A DNA stretch of 64,000 bases from Paramacrobiotus metropolitanus (Eukaryota; Tardigrada; Eutardigrada; Parachela; Macrobiotidae). The position numbers and the translations under genes were made by a program. The stretch lies in the NCBI RefSeq assembly GCF_019649055.1, contig NW_026570457.1, positions 43,781-107,780 of the forward strand, in the 5' to 3' direction. The notes under the pieces were generated by a model. It ran no database searches. It saw only the letters and a program-made list of their open reading frames with translations, and was not told the DNA's origin. Positions 20,119 to 32,537 of this stretch are shown here, piece after piece; the stretch's first letter is position 1; each line of letters opens with the position of its first letter.

Positions 20119-20639
20119 CGGATGGGATTGGGGTTCTGCGCGCGCAACTATGCTTGACGTGATTTTCGAATCTTTCGGTTTGTACAGTAGTGGTGAGATG
20201 CAGTTTTAATTTTTTCACATAGATAGACTGGAATAACAGTGCTGTGGTATTTAACGGCCGACAGATTTAGACTGGCTGAATTTATAATTTTCATTTTGCT
20301 ATATCCGAGTTCGGTATCGGCTCGCGGTACGGGATACGTTTTCGGTTTTGTTACTTAACCTTGCGACTTTTGCATTCGGTTGTTGTGCTAAGCTGTCAGC
20401 TGTGTCCTATAAAAGCAAGCCGGGTTTTGCGTCTTTATTATAATTGACTAATTTGTTCAAATCCATGACAGCAAAGTGTGACTCAATGAAAATTCAATTG
20501 AAGCTAGATGCACCTCGACATAAGGTACGACTAAAAGTACTTCGTAGGTATATCAGTTTGTCGGTTTTTTTTATTAATTTTGTGACATACATTACTATTT
20601 GCACGTCACAAATATTACAACATATATTAATTTGTCGCA

Positions 20640-22176
20640 TAAGAATGTTTTACTCGGTGTTAGAGAGCACTGGCCTGCTCTTCTTACGTACTGTACTTGT
20701 ATCAGTTGTATGTAAAACCATTCGGCAAATCTTCCATATAAATAATAAATTTATTTGTATGCTCCGTCGATTGCCCAGTGATAACCGGGCTAGACTCCCA
20801 CGATCGGTAGATTTCTTCGTAGTTTCTTTGCGAGCTTATCCCAGTCCCGGCATTGGTATATAGTATAGGATTACGAGTCATTTGACCGGCTGTAGCTTTC
20901 GGTCTAACCATGCGTATTATACGAGTAGCTTCGTGTACACGGATACCGTGGAGGTGACTACCGAGGACGTCTTCCCCGTGCTCCAGTGCGCCGACAAATA
21001 CGACTTACCACGCCCAGGCCACCGCTGTCACGACTTCATCCTCGAAGACCTTCGAATTAGCAACTGTCTGCAACATGTGGAAAATGTCTGCCGTCTTTAG
21101 TTTACAGTTTACTCATATCGCTGCGATGGTTTTAGTATTACTTTGTAGGCACTGGACTGGACTGTAGAAGGCGACAATATCGTGGAGAGCTGTTTGCATT
21201 TCGTGGATGTGCACTGTGCATCGGTTCTCGAGTTGGAGGAATTTACCCAGCTGAAGCACAGCACGCTGCAGAGGCTTCTGAAGCGCGATGCCCTTTTTAC
21301 AGATGAAAACAATATCTTTTGCCGCGGTGAACAAGCAAGCAAAATTCTTTACCTTTTACGATAGGGGGCCTTAAGAATGTTTTTTCAGTGTACAAATTTT
21401 AACTAAGAAGCAGTGCCTCCGCGCTTGCACTTTTCGTTATTTTACATAAGAGTTAGCGTGTGTTAATGTAGATGGGCGGTGGCTGCCTATACACGTAACA
21501 GTCTGGAGGCGTCGGCGACTAACCGGCGCCAGATGCTCGGTGGCCTTATCTATCTAATTCGGTTCCCGTTGATGACGGACCAGCAGCTGGTCGATGGTCC
21601 CGCCGGTGTAAGTGGCAGACTTCTGGCTATTGCTCACTGGTGTCAAACATTTTAGTTTGCCGACAGTAGCTATAAACTTTCCGGTTCCGTAGAGTGGCCT
21701 GCTGCAGCCATCCGAATTGTTAGAAATAATCCTCCACAATTACAAGTACGCAACACCGAAGGGACCGCTGGAGTTTGCCTGGTAACGACGACGTGCTCCG
21801 TTGCCCTTTGCTGGTTATTGGGTTCCACTGCACGCCAAAGAGGAAATTTTCGTGCAGGGCCAGCAGTACTGGAACGTCCGTCCACTGTATGATGCTGAAT
21901 TCCAAGCAGATCACGACGGTCGGAACGGAAAAGATTGTCCGGGGTGTGGACATTCTGACTGATGGGCAACAGATTTTATTGTTGTTTCGTGCTACTGGTG
22001 GCCGCCGTATGGAGGCAGTGTATAGGATGAAGGATGGTGGGATTCATCTTATCGATGTAGCTGGTCAAGAGCGGAGAGCGAGGATCGAAGAGATTCGTTT
22101 CAAATTCGATCAAGTCGAAGCGTGGAGAAAAGCGAATGAGATCGACGACGGAAACATACAGGAAGTGGCTGCCTGA
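20640..22176 (+). pseudogene. Gene B: decayed BTB-BACK paralogue
   Basis: Exons matching gene A are seen at 20929-21085 (BTB end, FVYTDTVEV and CADKYDLP), 21149-21334 (BACK), 21472-21607 (NRRQMLGG, IRFPLMTDQQLVDGP) and from 21693 (SGLLQPSELLEI). Defects: a likely BTB exon-2 relic near 20646-20685 is unreadable and no good exon 1 is found; the donor expected at about 21334 reads AG/GC instead of GT; exon 6 hits TAA at 21783; the C-terminal domain continues in one frame as EEIFVQGQQYW, then in another as KIVRGVDIL and HLIDVAGQE to 22176. This is the same novel domain as gene A. Low-level expression of a 3' fragment (ATG at 21775) is possible but unlikely. Confidence 0.75.
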
Positions 22177-22460
22177 CGACGTTCACTGCATGCGACTTAT
22201 CTTATGTGACCTGCTAATTTTCGTTATACGCTTTCCCAAATATATTATCCGAATTATTAGTAATAGGAATGACGTTTGGCTCTATGTTATTTTGAACGGA
22301 TATTTATAAATTCGGTTTCTGTAATAAGAAGGGTCATGGTGTAGTGCATTTGCTCAGTGATATGTGCTGAAGTGCAAACGAATATGTGCGAAATCAATAC
22401 GTTCTGTCTCCCTAAAACTTTGCTTATTTTTATATGGACCGGAAGTAGAGTCGCACCTCT

Positions 22461-22524
22461 TACCTTATCGTACTCGATCGAGCTTATGAATGCGCGCTTT
22501 TACCTTATCGTACTCGATCGAGCT
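22461..22524. repeat. 24-bp direct repeat, 40-bp period
   Basis: A 24-base word starting TACCTTATCGTACTCG is exact at 22461-22484 and 22501-22524. Confidence 0.9.
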
Positions 22525-22988
22525 CTGTTTGTATTTTTTTTGCCATAGCTGCTACCGGTATAGTAACTGAAAAGGCTCGTAACGTTCTGTACAAAAATCA
22601 ATCAAAGGCTACGCTCCAGTTCTTAAGTCCCGCTATGGCACATGCGTTTAATTAAGCAAACTTAATAATACAATGTTGATGCGGGCAATAAAGAATTCAC
22701 TGTTTCTTGTCATCACAACCTGGGAGGTTTCTCCCAAGGGCGTTTGCACCGCCTACGAAAATCCTGCGTGATTTGGGAATTTGTAGGTATGCGCTCGACA
22801 GTAGCAGCATGGAATAGGGATATAACTTTTACAGTGGTCGAGTTTCATTGCGTTCAAGTGGAGCGTACAGTAGATTCAGGCATCACGAAGCTGCGCTCTA
22901 AGTATGAAGTCTAGCATAACGGTTAGCCGGAAAAACATTTTGTAGTGGAAGTTGCGAGCAGCTTAACAAAACGTCTCACCGCACCGAA
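22525..22988. other. Intergenic, no feature seen
   Basis: AT-rich spacer after gene B with no coding signal or repeat that I could find. Confidence 0.5.
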
Positions 22989-23080
22989 GTGTTTTCGAAA
23001 GCATCCGTTAGAACATCGGGAATGTCGATGGTAGTTGAACATTTCTATGGTAAACTCCAGTAAACATGGTGTAGGTTTGC
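22989..23080 (-). pseudogene. Orphan BTB exon-2 fragment, inverted
   Basis: Read on the minus strand this segment gives a TMF start, then a frame change, then TIDIPDVLTDAFEN, which matches exon 2 of genes A, C and D (IDIPDVPPDAFENM in gene C). No neighbouring exon on this strand was found. It is a broken copy of one exon in opposite orientation, 350 bp upstream of gene C. Confidence 0.65.
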
Positions 23081-23428
23081 TGACTGCCGGTGCCTCAACT
23101 TAATACAGCCCGCCGCCATGGGGTGAGGGGCAAATGACAGTGCCCGGCGCACGTGAAGACCTGTAGCGCCAACAGCAAGAGGATTGCGGAAACCAAAAAG
23201 TGCCTGTGTGCTTGATCAAATTTGTTTTTGAAATATGGTCTCATAGTGTTGGTGTTCTAGCTGTTAACAGTCAGTTCAGATACTTATTTTGAATTCTGAC
23301 TGGTTATATTGCTGTTTGCGAGCTCCTTGACTGTTCTGCAGCCTCTGCCGATGACTTTGAAGTGCGTATTGTCACTGTAATCACTTGATCCAAATTTTCA
23401 CAATCTGCAGTTTGCTGTTGCAGCCGTA

Positions 23429-25613
23429 ATGTCTCTACGTTCCTTAAATTCCTCGGACGCGAAAACTTGCACCGGGATGGCGAAATTTGGCATCGGCGTT
23501 GCGCATCTTTTAATCTGTGAAGACATGAGTGACGTGCAGTTCGCAGTGGGTCGGGATTATGGAGCCCAGAAAACGTTTCCTGCCCACAAGTGAGCCTGCT
23601 CCATCTGCGACTGCAGTTCGCTGTATTCTAAATATCCATAATTCGTTTTGCCTCTACTTAGTAGTCAGTTTTATGATGTGATTGCAGGGTGATCATGGGT
23701 GTCCGCAGCGCTGTATTCCATACGATGTTCTATGGTAGTCTGCCCGATAACTGCAAAACTCCCATCGACATTCCAGATGTTCCTCCCGACGCCTTCGAGA
23801 ATATGCTTAGGTGCGTGAAATGGGATTTGTCTGTCGTGTGGCAATTTGTTGTCTTCATAGTGACAATTGTACACAATAACAGTGCAAAATGAATTTTGTA
23901 CAGCTACATCTACACCGATGCCGTGAAGGATTTCACCCTGGACAACGTTTTCCATACGCTGAAGTGCGCTGACAAGTATGACTTGCCATTGCTGGTAGCT
24001 CAGTGCACTGAATTCGTCATGGGCAAGCTCAACGTCAACAACTGCCTGGCGATTATTGATAATGTAAGTGAGACGCAGAGACTGCACTCTGTTGAAGTGT
24101 ATGTTACCGTGCTTATTGAATTACCTCGTGTTTTCGAATCTTCTAGGCGATGCACTATGCCGGCGCTGCACCGAGCATCCTGGAACAGTGTTTACGCCTG
24201 GTTGACGAATCAGCGAAAACTGTCTGGGAAGCGAAGCACTTTAGTAAAATCGGAGAAGAGGCACTGCGCATCATCCTGCAACGGGATACTCTGACAGCAA
24301 ACGAACACACCATTTTATCCTCTGTTAACATGTAAACGAATTTCGACATCCCTTGTGTAATGACATAGAATGCCGAGCCTGCTCGTTGTACCCGTGGCTT
24401 TTAATCTTTTATCAGTCGCTTTCTGTCAGGTGGGCTATGGTCATGTGCTTACGAAGGAAGCTCAAAAACACTTCAGCTGCTAATCGACGTGAAGTGTTGG
24501 GCCAGGCGTTGTTTCTCATCCGATTTCCGCTTCTGACCCATGCCCAGCTGTTAGATGGACCCATCGCGGTACGGTTCTCAATAGATACGGCATATTTATA
24601 GATCAGTAAGATTATAGTCCACTTTTGATGAGATTTAGAGCCTGTTCTTTTGACGGCCTATCCGCCATGCGTGGGCGGACGCGGTGTACTTCATAAAATG
24701 TTGTGCAGTAAGTTAGATAAGCTGCTTACGGCAACGCATTATCGTGTTTTACTCAGAACGGTTTGCTGCTGCAATCCGAAGGAATGGACATCTTCCGCTA
24801 CAAGCACGCTACGATCAAACCGGAGTTGCCGTTCTCAACGAAGCCCCGACAAAGTTGGCGCGTTAATGCTTTCTTTGAAGACTAAGATCATGCTGAGGCT
24901 ATAAACTTAATTTTATTTACTACTCCGTCTACTCGTAGATATACGCGCTAAGGCCGTGATTAACTATACGGTTCCCGATGTGAGGAAGCTTAAGGAGAAG
25001 GCTATGTTCAGCGAGCCAGTAACAGTCAGGAAGCTGCTTTGGTATGGCGATTGTTGTAGCGGAAATAAAGAGCTGATAATGCGGTTGGTTGAAGTTGATA
25101 ATTTGATATCAAAGCTATCCATAATTGTGCAGGAGCGTCCAAGTTAACCACAACACTAAAGAGGGTTTTCCGGCACTTAGCCTTTTTCTGGTGTGTGATG
25201 GCTATCCGGAATCCGAACCTTGGTCGTGTCAAATTAATGCAGAACTTCGCCTGCTGCCATGGACAACAGGAACTGCAGCTGTTAATAGACGTATGCATGT
25301 TTATGCAGTAAAGCGATTATTGCAGCCTCATATAATCCAATTATGAGTTTAACAAGGATGTCTTTATATTCTGCAGAAATTTCTCGATTGTTCGATAAGG
25401 ATACGAACAGCTGGGGTTGGTCAGAATATATCTCTATGGAGGTGAGGGCTTGTCTGCTGGTGCTGGGAAATGTTTGGTTAACTTCTTCCCCCGATAAATT
25501 ATTTTTATTTTCAGAATTTACTGAACCCGGCGCGGGGCTACGTTAATCCGAGTGACTTCTCCTTGAAACTGCAAGTCGAGCTGTCCGCTAATCTTCCTAC
25601 TGGAATTGAGTGA
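23429..25613 (+). CDS. Gene C: BTB-BACK-MATH fusion (predicted)
   Basis: Exons 1-5 are 23429-23589, 23688-23810, 23904-24063, 24147-24331 and 24430-24568; exons 2-4 have exactly the lengths of gene A (123, 160, 185 nt). They encode BTB (LLICEDMSDVQFAVG, VFHTMFYG, YIYTDAVKD) and BACK ending IRFPLLTHAQLLDGP. Exon 6 starts at 24757 (NGLLLQSEGMDIFRY). Read straight on it stops at 24885 (298 residues). If spliced at 24853 it joins, in correct phase, exons 24939-25041, 25133-25290, 25377-25441 and 25515-25613, which encode a USP7-type MATH domain; the total is 1290 nt, 429 residues. The 24853 donor (gttggc) is weak, so two separate genes remain possible. It probably acts as a CUL3 adaptor with MATH as substrate receptor. 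Confidence 0.7.
24939..25613 (+). CDS. MATH/TRAF-like domain exons
   Basis: Four exons with good acceptors give INYTVPDVRKL, MFSEPVTVRKLLW, FLVCDGYPESEPWSC, ISRLFDKDTNSWGWSEYI and a final YVNPSDFSLKLQVEL. The motifs FSxPxxVRxLxW, SWSC and the WGWSEY pattern are those of the USP7-type MATH domain, which binds short substrate peptides. The first exon starts in phase and has no in-frame ATG upstream, so it needs an upstream exon; gene C exon 6 supplies one. Stop at 25611-25613. If not joined to gene C, this would be a small independent MATH gene with an unseen first exon. Confidence 0.75.
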
Positions 25614-27145
25614 ATGAATGTGGAAATGATAAGGTTGACGCAAAGGGATAAACCAAAGATAGCGTTTAGAAATGGTGGGTACAAACTCTTGAATAGCGGA
25701 ATTCTTCCTTCATCAATAGACTATTTTTCTACTGATTTTTTGCTGTAAAGGGAGCATCTTGAACTGTTTAACCAGAAATTTAATCTGTTAGAGAAGCTTA
25801 CACGATACAATGTGCAGGTAGATGATAATAGATGGAACTTGCCAAATCTTTAACGATCTTTCTGTTGGGATACATACCAGTACATTGGAAAAGTTTCTTA
25901 ATAATAGCGGTAGGTGGCAACGTGTTCCTACTTCTCACAGTACACGCCCAAAAAGTGCCAGATTGACGCTGTCACAATCCTCAGCTGCATAAGCCTAAGA
26001 AACCTGCCATGTACAAAAAGATACAACACTACGCCGCAAAGTGGGATATGGCCCATGTCATGTTATGAAAACGTTCATTCTACAGACATCTCTAAAACAG
26101 TTGTCAGAGAGAGTTGTGATGGATTTGGCCTAAAACGATGTCGAACCAACGGTCGGCCAGCCACTACAAATCGCGCTTCTCGTCCCACTTCGTCGTTGGG
26201 AAGATGTTCCCCGCGTGTTATACCTGTTACTGTCACGTCAGACTCATCGGTATTGATAGATTTTCCAGTTCGATATTTTTGCCTTAAACTTACTGCCGTG
26301 AGGGTTTTTGTTTGCGCGCTGTACTTGCGGAATTACCGCTGAAAGCTGGATACTAACCAGTGAGCTGCATGTGTATTGTATAGAGCTTCAGCATTCTCAT
26401 TCTCTGTGGGGCGCTGTATAACTGTAGATGTCTTATTTTCACGCTGAGTCCAAAATACGGAAATAGGCGGTCCATACCAAAATAATATTACAGCCAGGGG
26501 CACTGGCGATATTCCTACAGAACGGAAGTGCTGAGATAATCCTGTGCGTACTTGTGCACAAAAGTCGTGCGGCTCGGTGGTCAGCAGCTATTAAGTCACT
26601 CAAGCAATAAACATGCAACATGTACGTGTAAGCATAACCTGGTAAGTTAATCGTTACAGTAGTCCATAATGTGAAAGACTTACTCAAATACAACATAGGC
26701 GAAGAAGTCAGTCCATTTGACAGAGAAGGCGCGCGCCGACACGCTTTTATAAGTTGCCGTTGTCTGGCAAAACTCGGCACGCAAAAGTAATCACGAATCG
26801 TCTAATGATTGGTGGATAAGCGTAGTCCCTGTAGAGCCTTCTTCCGGCTCAACGAAAACAGCGAGAAGATTTAGACTGGATTAAAATGTTTAGAAAACTT
26901 TTAAATTTTTTACTCAACAACTTGTAAGTTCGTAACTATGTCAACAATTAACAAAATCATCCATGGCAAAAACTGCAAATGCCCATCTTCGACAGAGGTA
27001 TTCAGAGAGCGTACTGATAGAACCATTCTGCGTAAAATTCATAAATCAGGGCATACTGTTATCAGTCTTACAGTTACAGCAAACTGAGCAAAGTAGTCCA
27101 AAAACATGCAACAAAACACTGGAGTGCTAAATACGACTAATCGCG
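25614..27145. other. Intergenic between convergent genes C and D
   Basis: AT-rich with short frames only. The 142-codon frame at 25914 and the 113-codon frame on the minus strand at 26439 have no family motif. Probably 3' UTRs and spacer. Confidence 0.5.
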
Positions 27146-30100
27146 TCAGCTCAAGCCAAACCAGCGGCATCCAGCGGGCGCTTCCTCGTGGAAACGAAGA
27201 GAGGGCACCGGGAAATCATCGGCATCACTAGCTGATTTCCAGTAGCTGGCATACGCAGGGTCCAAAAATATCTCACTGAATTCAACGCGGCGTTGAGTGC
27301 CCGCCACGGTGATGGCATGCTGGCCATTCTCCGCTCGGACGTACCATGCTTGTTTGTAACTGCCTACATTCCCGTGCATGATGGGTCGATAAGCGACTAG
27401 GTAGTCGGTTGCGCGAACGATATGCTTCGGGTTCTGTCTCACCAGTTCTTCTCCGCCAGCTTCCAGGCAGACGGCCATGGAACCCCGTACTCCGATCACC
27501 CTTGCACCGGGACACCAGTACTGCCAATAATTCACGAACACCTCCTCGTTGTGCTTGAACGCCACGCCATCAACGCGGATAATCGGCGGCTGTCGGGGTT
27601 GTGCCAGAAACTGGAGCGGGCGTTTTGTAGTGGCATGTCTTTGCAGGTAGATATCCTTTAATTCGGATGACTCCAGCAGACCACTCTACACCGATAAGCT
27701 CATTTACAGCACAATTGAGTCCATTTCCCGATTTTTGGATAAGGTTGTCTTACGTCAGTCGGGCCGTCAGCCAATTGGATGTCGGTCATGAGCGGAAATC
27801 GAATTAGGTACAACAGTCTCCCAGAATTTGGCGCCGGTTGGTGGCCGATGGCTCTCGGTTGCTCCGGGCGCAGGCAGCTGTTGCCCACCTAGACACAAAT
27901 TCAACACTGAGGCGAGTGTGATAAATCTTCCCTTATTTGCAGTTAAACAGTTTTGAGGGTCGAGTTCAAGAGGAATATTCTCAAGATAACATCTCCTGTG
28001 GTCATTCCTACATTTCACATTTTTTTTCGATTTCTCTCGCCATATACGAGTATTACTGCTTATGGGAAGTGTGCCGGTACTGTACATGGTACCAAATTCG
28101 TGGATACTTCAAAAAGTATGAAAGAAAACCTTCCCTTTCGCACACCTTCAAACACTTTTTCGCAATGTTTTATGACATTTTACAGCCAAATGATGTGAAC
28201 ATATCGGCGGGAAACCGTTCGTGCGCGTTACAACCGGTGGGGGAGTCATAAATGGAAGAAATTCCCGAAATTCCGAAAATTAGTACGCATGAAGGTGTAC
28301 CAGAAGTCCAGTTATCAACCGATGTTCATCAGGATTTGCATTGAAACGCACAACAGAATCAAGATCGCTGTTTCACCGAACCAGCTCTTCATCCTTTCTT
28401 TCAAATTTCAAAATAATTTTTACAAGTTCAAAATTACATGTGCGGGGGAAAACAAAATTTCCCGTACTGTATGAGTAAACTAAAGGCCCCATGCGAAGTA
28501 CATCACAATCAGGTGCGCATGGGGCGCAATTATTGGCTTCCTGAGAGACAACTGGTGAAACCGGTTTTATCATTTAATCAAAGTGGACGTTGGCTTAATT
28601 AACCATTAAGAAGAATTTTGTCAGCTCATTTACTGCTCCTGTGGTGTGATAGATCAAAAATAAAGTTTTAAAGGCCGTCTGAAAACTACCGCACAACACG
28701 TGCCCACTTACCGATCCATTGCCAAGTAAATACTGTTCTCCTCGGCCAAGAGGCTATCCTGCCAGTATCATGCGCAGCGTGGTGAGCGGCAGTTCGTTGA
28801 ATTGTTCTGACTTGAGAATTTTCTCGCAGTGAACGTCCACATAGTGCCAGCAATTCTCAAGTACACTGTCGCCAGCGAAGGCCAGGGTGAGCGCCTGTAC
28901 AAGTGCAATCATACACGGTCACTGATATGTTTCATTTTACATGCCACCATAAAGTCCCTTTGAAAACGTACCTTCTCCAAATGTCGTAAGCAGTTTTGGT
29001 CGCTGGCATGCAGATCCCGGAGGATAGAGTCGAGGCAATGGCCAGCGAGCGGCGGTAAATCGTACTGTTCGGCGCATTTCATCGTTGCCAAGGCATCCTC
29101 CACTGTCACGTCGATCTCATCGGTGTATATATATCTATCAAAGGCAGATACAACATCAACAACTGATAAGAGATTTTACATTAAAAATCCGGGAAAGCCA
29201 ATATACTGTAATAACAGGCTCCCCCTCCCTCCCCGAAATTCAAGCTCCTCGGTAACTGGAGCCTCCCGTACAGGAGACTGGAAATTTATTAGCCCCCTCT
29301 CCCCCCTCCCAAACAGACGCCCATGGGCTTCAGTTAAAAAATGGTAAAATAAAATTTATTAAAAATTTAGGTTCGTACATACGGTAATCTTATAGTAAGG
29401 CTCACTTAAAATTCAAATGCCTACACTTATGTACAAGTACAAACATCGCCAAAAACATCTGCAACAACAGTGGTACAGTGTTGCAGTTTTTGAACTTTAG
29501 GAAATTTTGGTGATCAAAGTGAAGCGCTCACATGTCAGCTAAGGTATCTATTTGTATCAAAATTATGTCTTATTCGTTCCAAATTTTACCTCGTGCCAAG
29601 AAAGATTTAGTGCGAAACATGGACGCACCCCTGTAATACAGACCCATGCTCGTAATTGGAGCCCCCTCCGAGAAGAATTCCAAATATATTTTATCAATCA
29701 GAACTTATAATTCGATAACTGCGGTATGTAGATGCCAGTAATATGTTACCAAATACACGCACGCAGGCAAATTTTGTAGTTGTGGACCGAACAACTACTG
29801 TACTCGTATTTAATTATTATAATGTCAGTTGACGTTAATGCCAATCAGCCAATAGGTACTGTAGCGGCGTTAACAAGTTAGACCACAGAGTTGGTTTACC
29901 GGAAAAATGCACACTGAATATACCCACGCTGAACGGGCAAAATTCACGACGCAGAAATTCGGAGTTCCTTAGGCACCATTCATGTTTTGGAGTAACTGAA
30001 CATTTTATAACTAATTAATAATATCTAAAATTAAAAATTAGTTAAAAACTGTACTACAGAAGGCTAAAAGTAATGCATACAAATTAGAGCTCTGATTTTA

Positions 30101-30886
30101 CCATGTACGTTTGTTGTGGTTTTTGGGGTGCCCCTGCGCTGGGGGGGGACGGTTTTTGGTTTAGCATTCGAAGGCAGAAAGTGGCGTTTTTTGATGATAC
30201 AAAAAATATTGGTGGAAAAATAATAGTCGGAATTAAGCAAACATCTGCTATTTGAAGATCGGTAAATTTAAAATGCGATTCAAGCCGTGAATTATGCGCG
30301 TGCAGCGTGGGTATAACAGTGCGCATTTTTACGGTAAACCAACTCTGTGGTCTAACTTGTTAACGCCGCTACAGTATATATGTATAAAAATTAATTGTAT
30401 ATGCACGTACACACCTGAGCATGTTTTCGAAAGCCTCAGGAAAAATATCGGGAACGTCGATAGTATCGGTATCCTTATTTTCGCAGAATATTTCGTAGAA
30501 GACATCGCTACTGCTGATCAACACGCACCTGTCAGAATGTAGACCGTTATCATCGGCGTTATGTTCAGAACTTCAGACTGCCAGCTTGAGAACCACAAGG
30601 GTAACAGTATGCGTCCTTTGCGTCGTATACTCACTTGAGTGCTCGGAAGGTTCTCTTGGCCGACGTTTCGGCCAACGGTGAACTGTACATCACTTAGCTC
30701 CTCCTTTCGTAATAACCGTTTCATCCGCTTATCCACGCCCTCAATCTTGCCGCGTTGTCGTTGTCGTCGCGGTTCAGGTTCTGCAACTTCTGGCGACCCT
30801 GGCTCGCTGTCACTTGGTTGTGACTCACTGTCGTCACTGCCAGTGTCAGATGCAACCTGCACGCATCGTGATCGTAAACTCTTCAT
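27146..30886 (-). pseudogene. Gene D: BTB-BACK paralogue with three frame lesions
   Basis: Exons on the minus strand: 30635-30886, 30415-30528, 28972-29134, 28712-28894, 27754-27888 and 27146-27685. Exon 3 gives YIYTDEIDVTVEDAL and CAEQYDLPPLAGHC; exon 5 IRFPLMTDIQLADGP; exon 6 SGLL, HIVRATDYL and GQHAITVAG, the same novel C-terminal domain as genes A and B. Exon lengths expose the damage: exon 1 is 252 nt (phase 0 instead of 2), exon 4 is 183 (185 in A and C), exon 5 is 135 (136 in A and B). Exon 1 adds a Ser/Glu/Pro-rich N-terminus. Exons 3 and 6 remain open, and splice sites are good, so it died recently or the sequence has indel errors. Confidence 0.8.
29859..30374. mobile_element. TA-flanked MITE, 516 bp, in gene D intron
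   Basis: Terminal inverted repeats of about 80 bp begin CTGTAGCGGCG and continue through CAAGTTAGACCACAGAG. Both ends are flanked by TA, the target duplication of Tc1/mariner-type elements. There is no transposase. It lies in the intron between exons 2 and 3 of gene D. A second copy of the family is at 51729-51887. Confidence 0.85.
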
Positions 30887-32537
30887 CTTGTAGTGGGATT
30901 TGAATTCAAAAGTTCAGACTTCATATCAGATCGTAGTAATAGAAACGGTTGTGATAATTCTTTTCTGGTTTGGAAAAGAACGAAGAGCTACTGCATGATT
31001 TCAGGTCGATTGCTGACTCATGACGTTTTATGCACTATGCACCAACGAAGCATAACATTTGTGCAGACCGCTTTCTTTGGGGGGTTGGTATCTGTAATCA
31101 ACGAGCACCGGAACGATCTCCCGTGACTGCAGCTGCGAATATCCGCCTGTTTATTGTCTGCTGGGTGACCGCAAACATGCACGCCCTCCGGGTGGTATGT
31201 TATTTATAAAATCTGGCTCTACATACTAGCTGTGGACCTGTGGTGTAAAGTGGAGACTGCGTCCGTCTGCATGTACTACTTTCGATTTAGCGAATTAAAC
31301 GCACTTCTTACTAGAAAGTAATATTTCGCCCTGCTCCAGAGTTTAAATTATACACATTGCATTTCTCCTCTCTTTGGAGAATGATGGTATCTTGTGTACA
31401 GATAATCTCTGCCAAGGCTCGAAAGCAGTCCTGCGGTCGTTTTTGTCCGCGCCTCCGCGGCAATATACGGCGGCGGCAATTTTTTCCCGATTTGTCAAGA
31501 AGCGCCTAGGCGCCTTCTCGCACGTGCGTGCCGTAACCCTCAAATGCTACTGAGATAAAGTTCTTTCGCGGCAGAAACTATATGTATTTGGTCGGCTCCC
31601 CTCTCTCGACCACTTCTACGCCGTCTCTAGTATTTAATAAATTCATATTAAACCTACACTCTGTAGCTTTAAGTATACAAATGACTTTCTTTTTTTAGTC
31701 GGTCCGATATTGGCAGAAACGCACCTTTGCTGGGTTGTAGCTTCTACATAGCTAGGTAGGTATAAAAACGCGAATTACATACTTCAAAAAATTATTTAGC
31801 TGCATTGTTAATGCAATCGTAGGGCTATTCATATGCACTACGATGCAGTTCCGTAGTTCTGTTAATGCGTGAAGCCGTGAACCCTATTTCAGCTGTAGCG
31901 CTTAGTTGCACGACTATTCAAATACGACTTTTCAGTCCACTTTTTCAGTATTTGGAAAGTGAAACAGAGGCATCTCGTAAATTCCGGACTTTAACCATTT
32001 GTGACATGCCCGATGTGAGTACCTCCAAACATTGCTGCTTGCTCCAGCATATTCCACTTATTGAATTTCCAGTAATACAGTTTTCCGGAACTTCTCTCCA
32101 TCATCAAGACCCAGAATGACAACGAATTACACAGTAACTCCTGCAAACAAAGGCGGGGAATAACACAAAAAATTATCCAGCATTTTATGTCATTCTTGCC
32201 TCTATTTGTACAATTCCTTGTACACGTACATTTCCTTTGTACACGTACATCACTTTCACTCTCGGACCCTCGGTGTATCTCACACGAGCCGTATACCATG
32301 CGTGGATGATGCTGCTCCCACAAACCATCGATCGATTATCCTCACAACGCGCAGTCGGCACAACGTAAACGATTTTTCCGTTTTAAGCGAGCACATTTAC
32401 GCAATCACGTGCGCCCTAAGTAAACCGCAGTTTGAGATGCCATTTTATTCTTATCGTTGCCTACCTGTTTTGGAAAACCTCGAAATATAATTGTCTTACT
32501 AGTTAGATACTTAGATGTAACTACCATAACTACGGAA
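30887..32537. other. Intergenic, divergent spacer between gene D and the F-box gene
   Basis: No supported gene. The frames present are short and without motif. It contains the upstream regions of both flanking genes. Confidence 0.5.
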
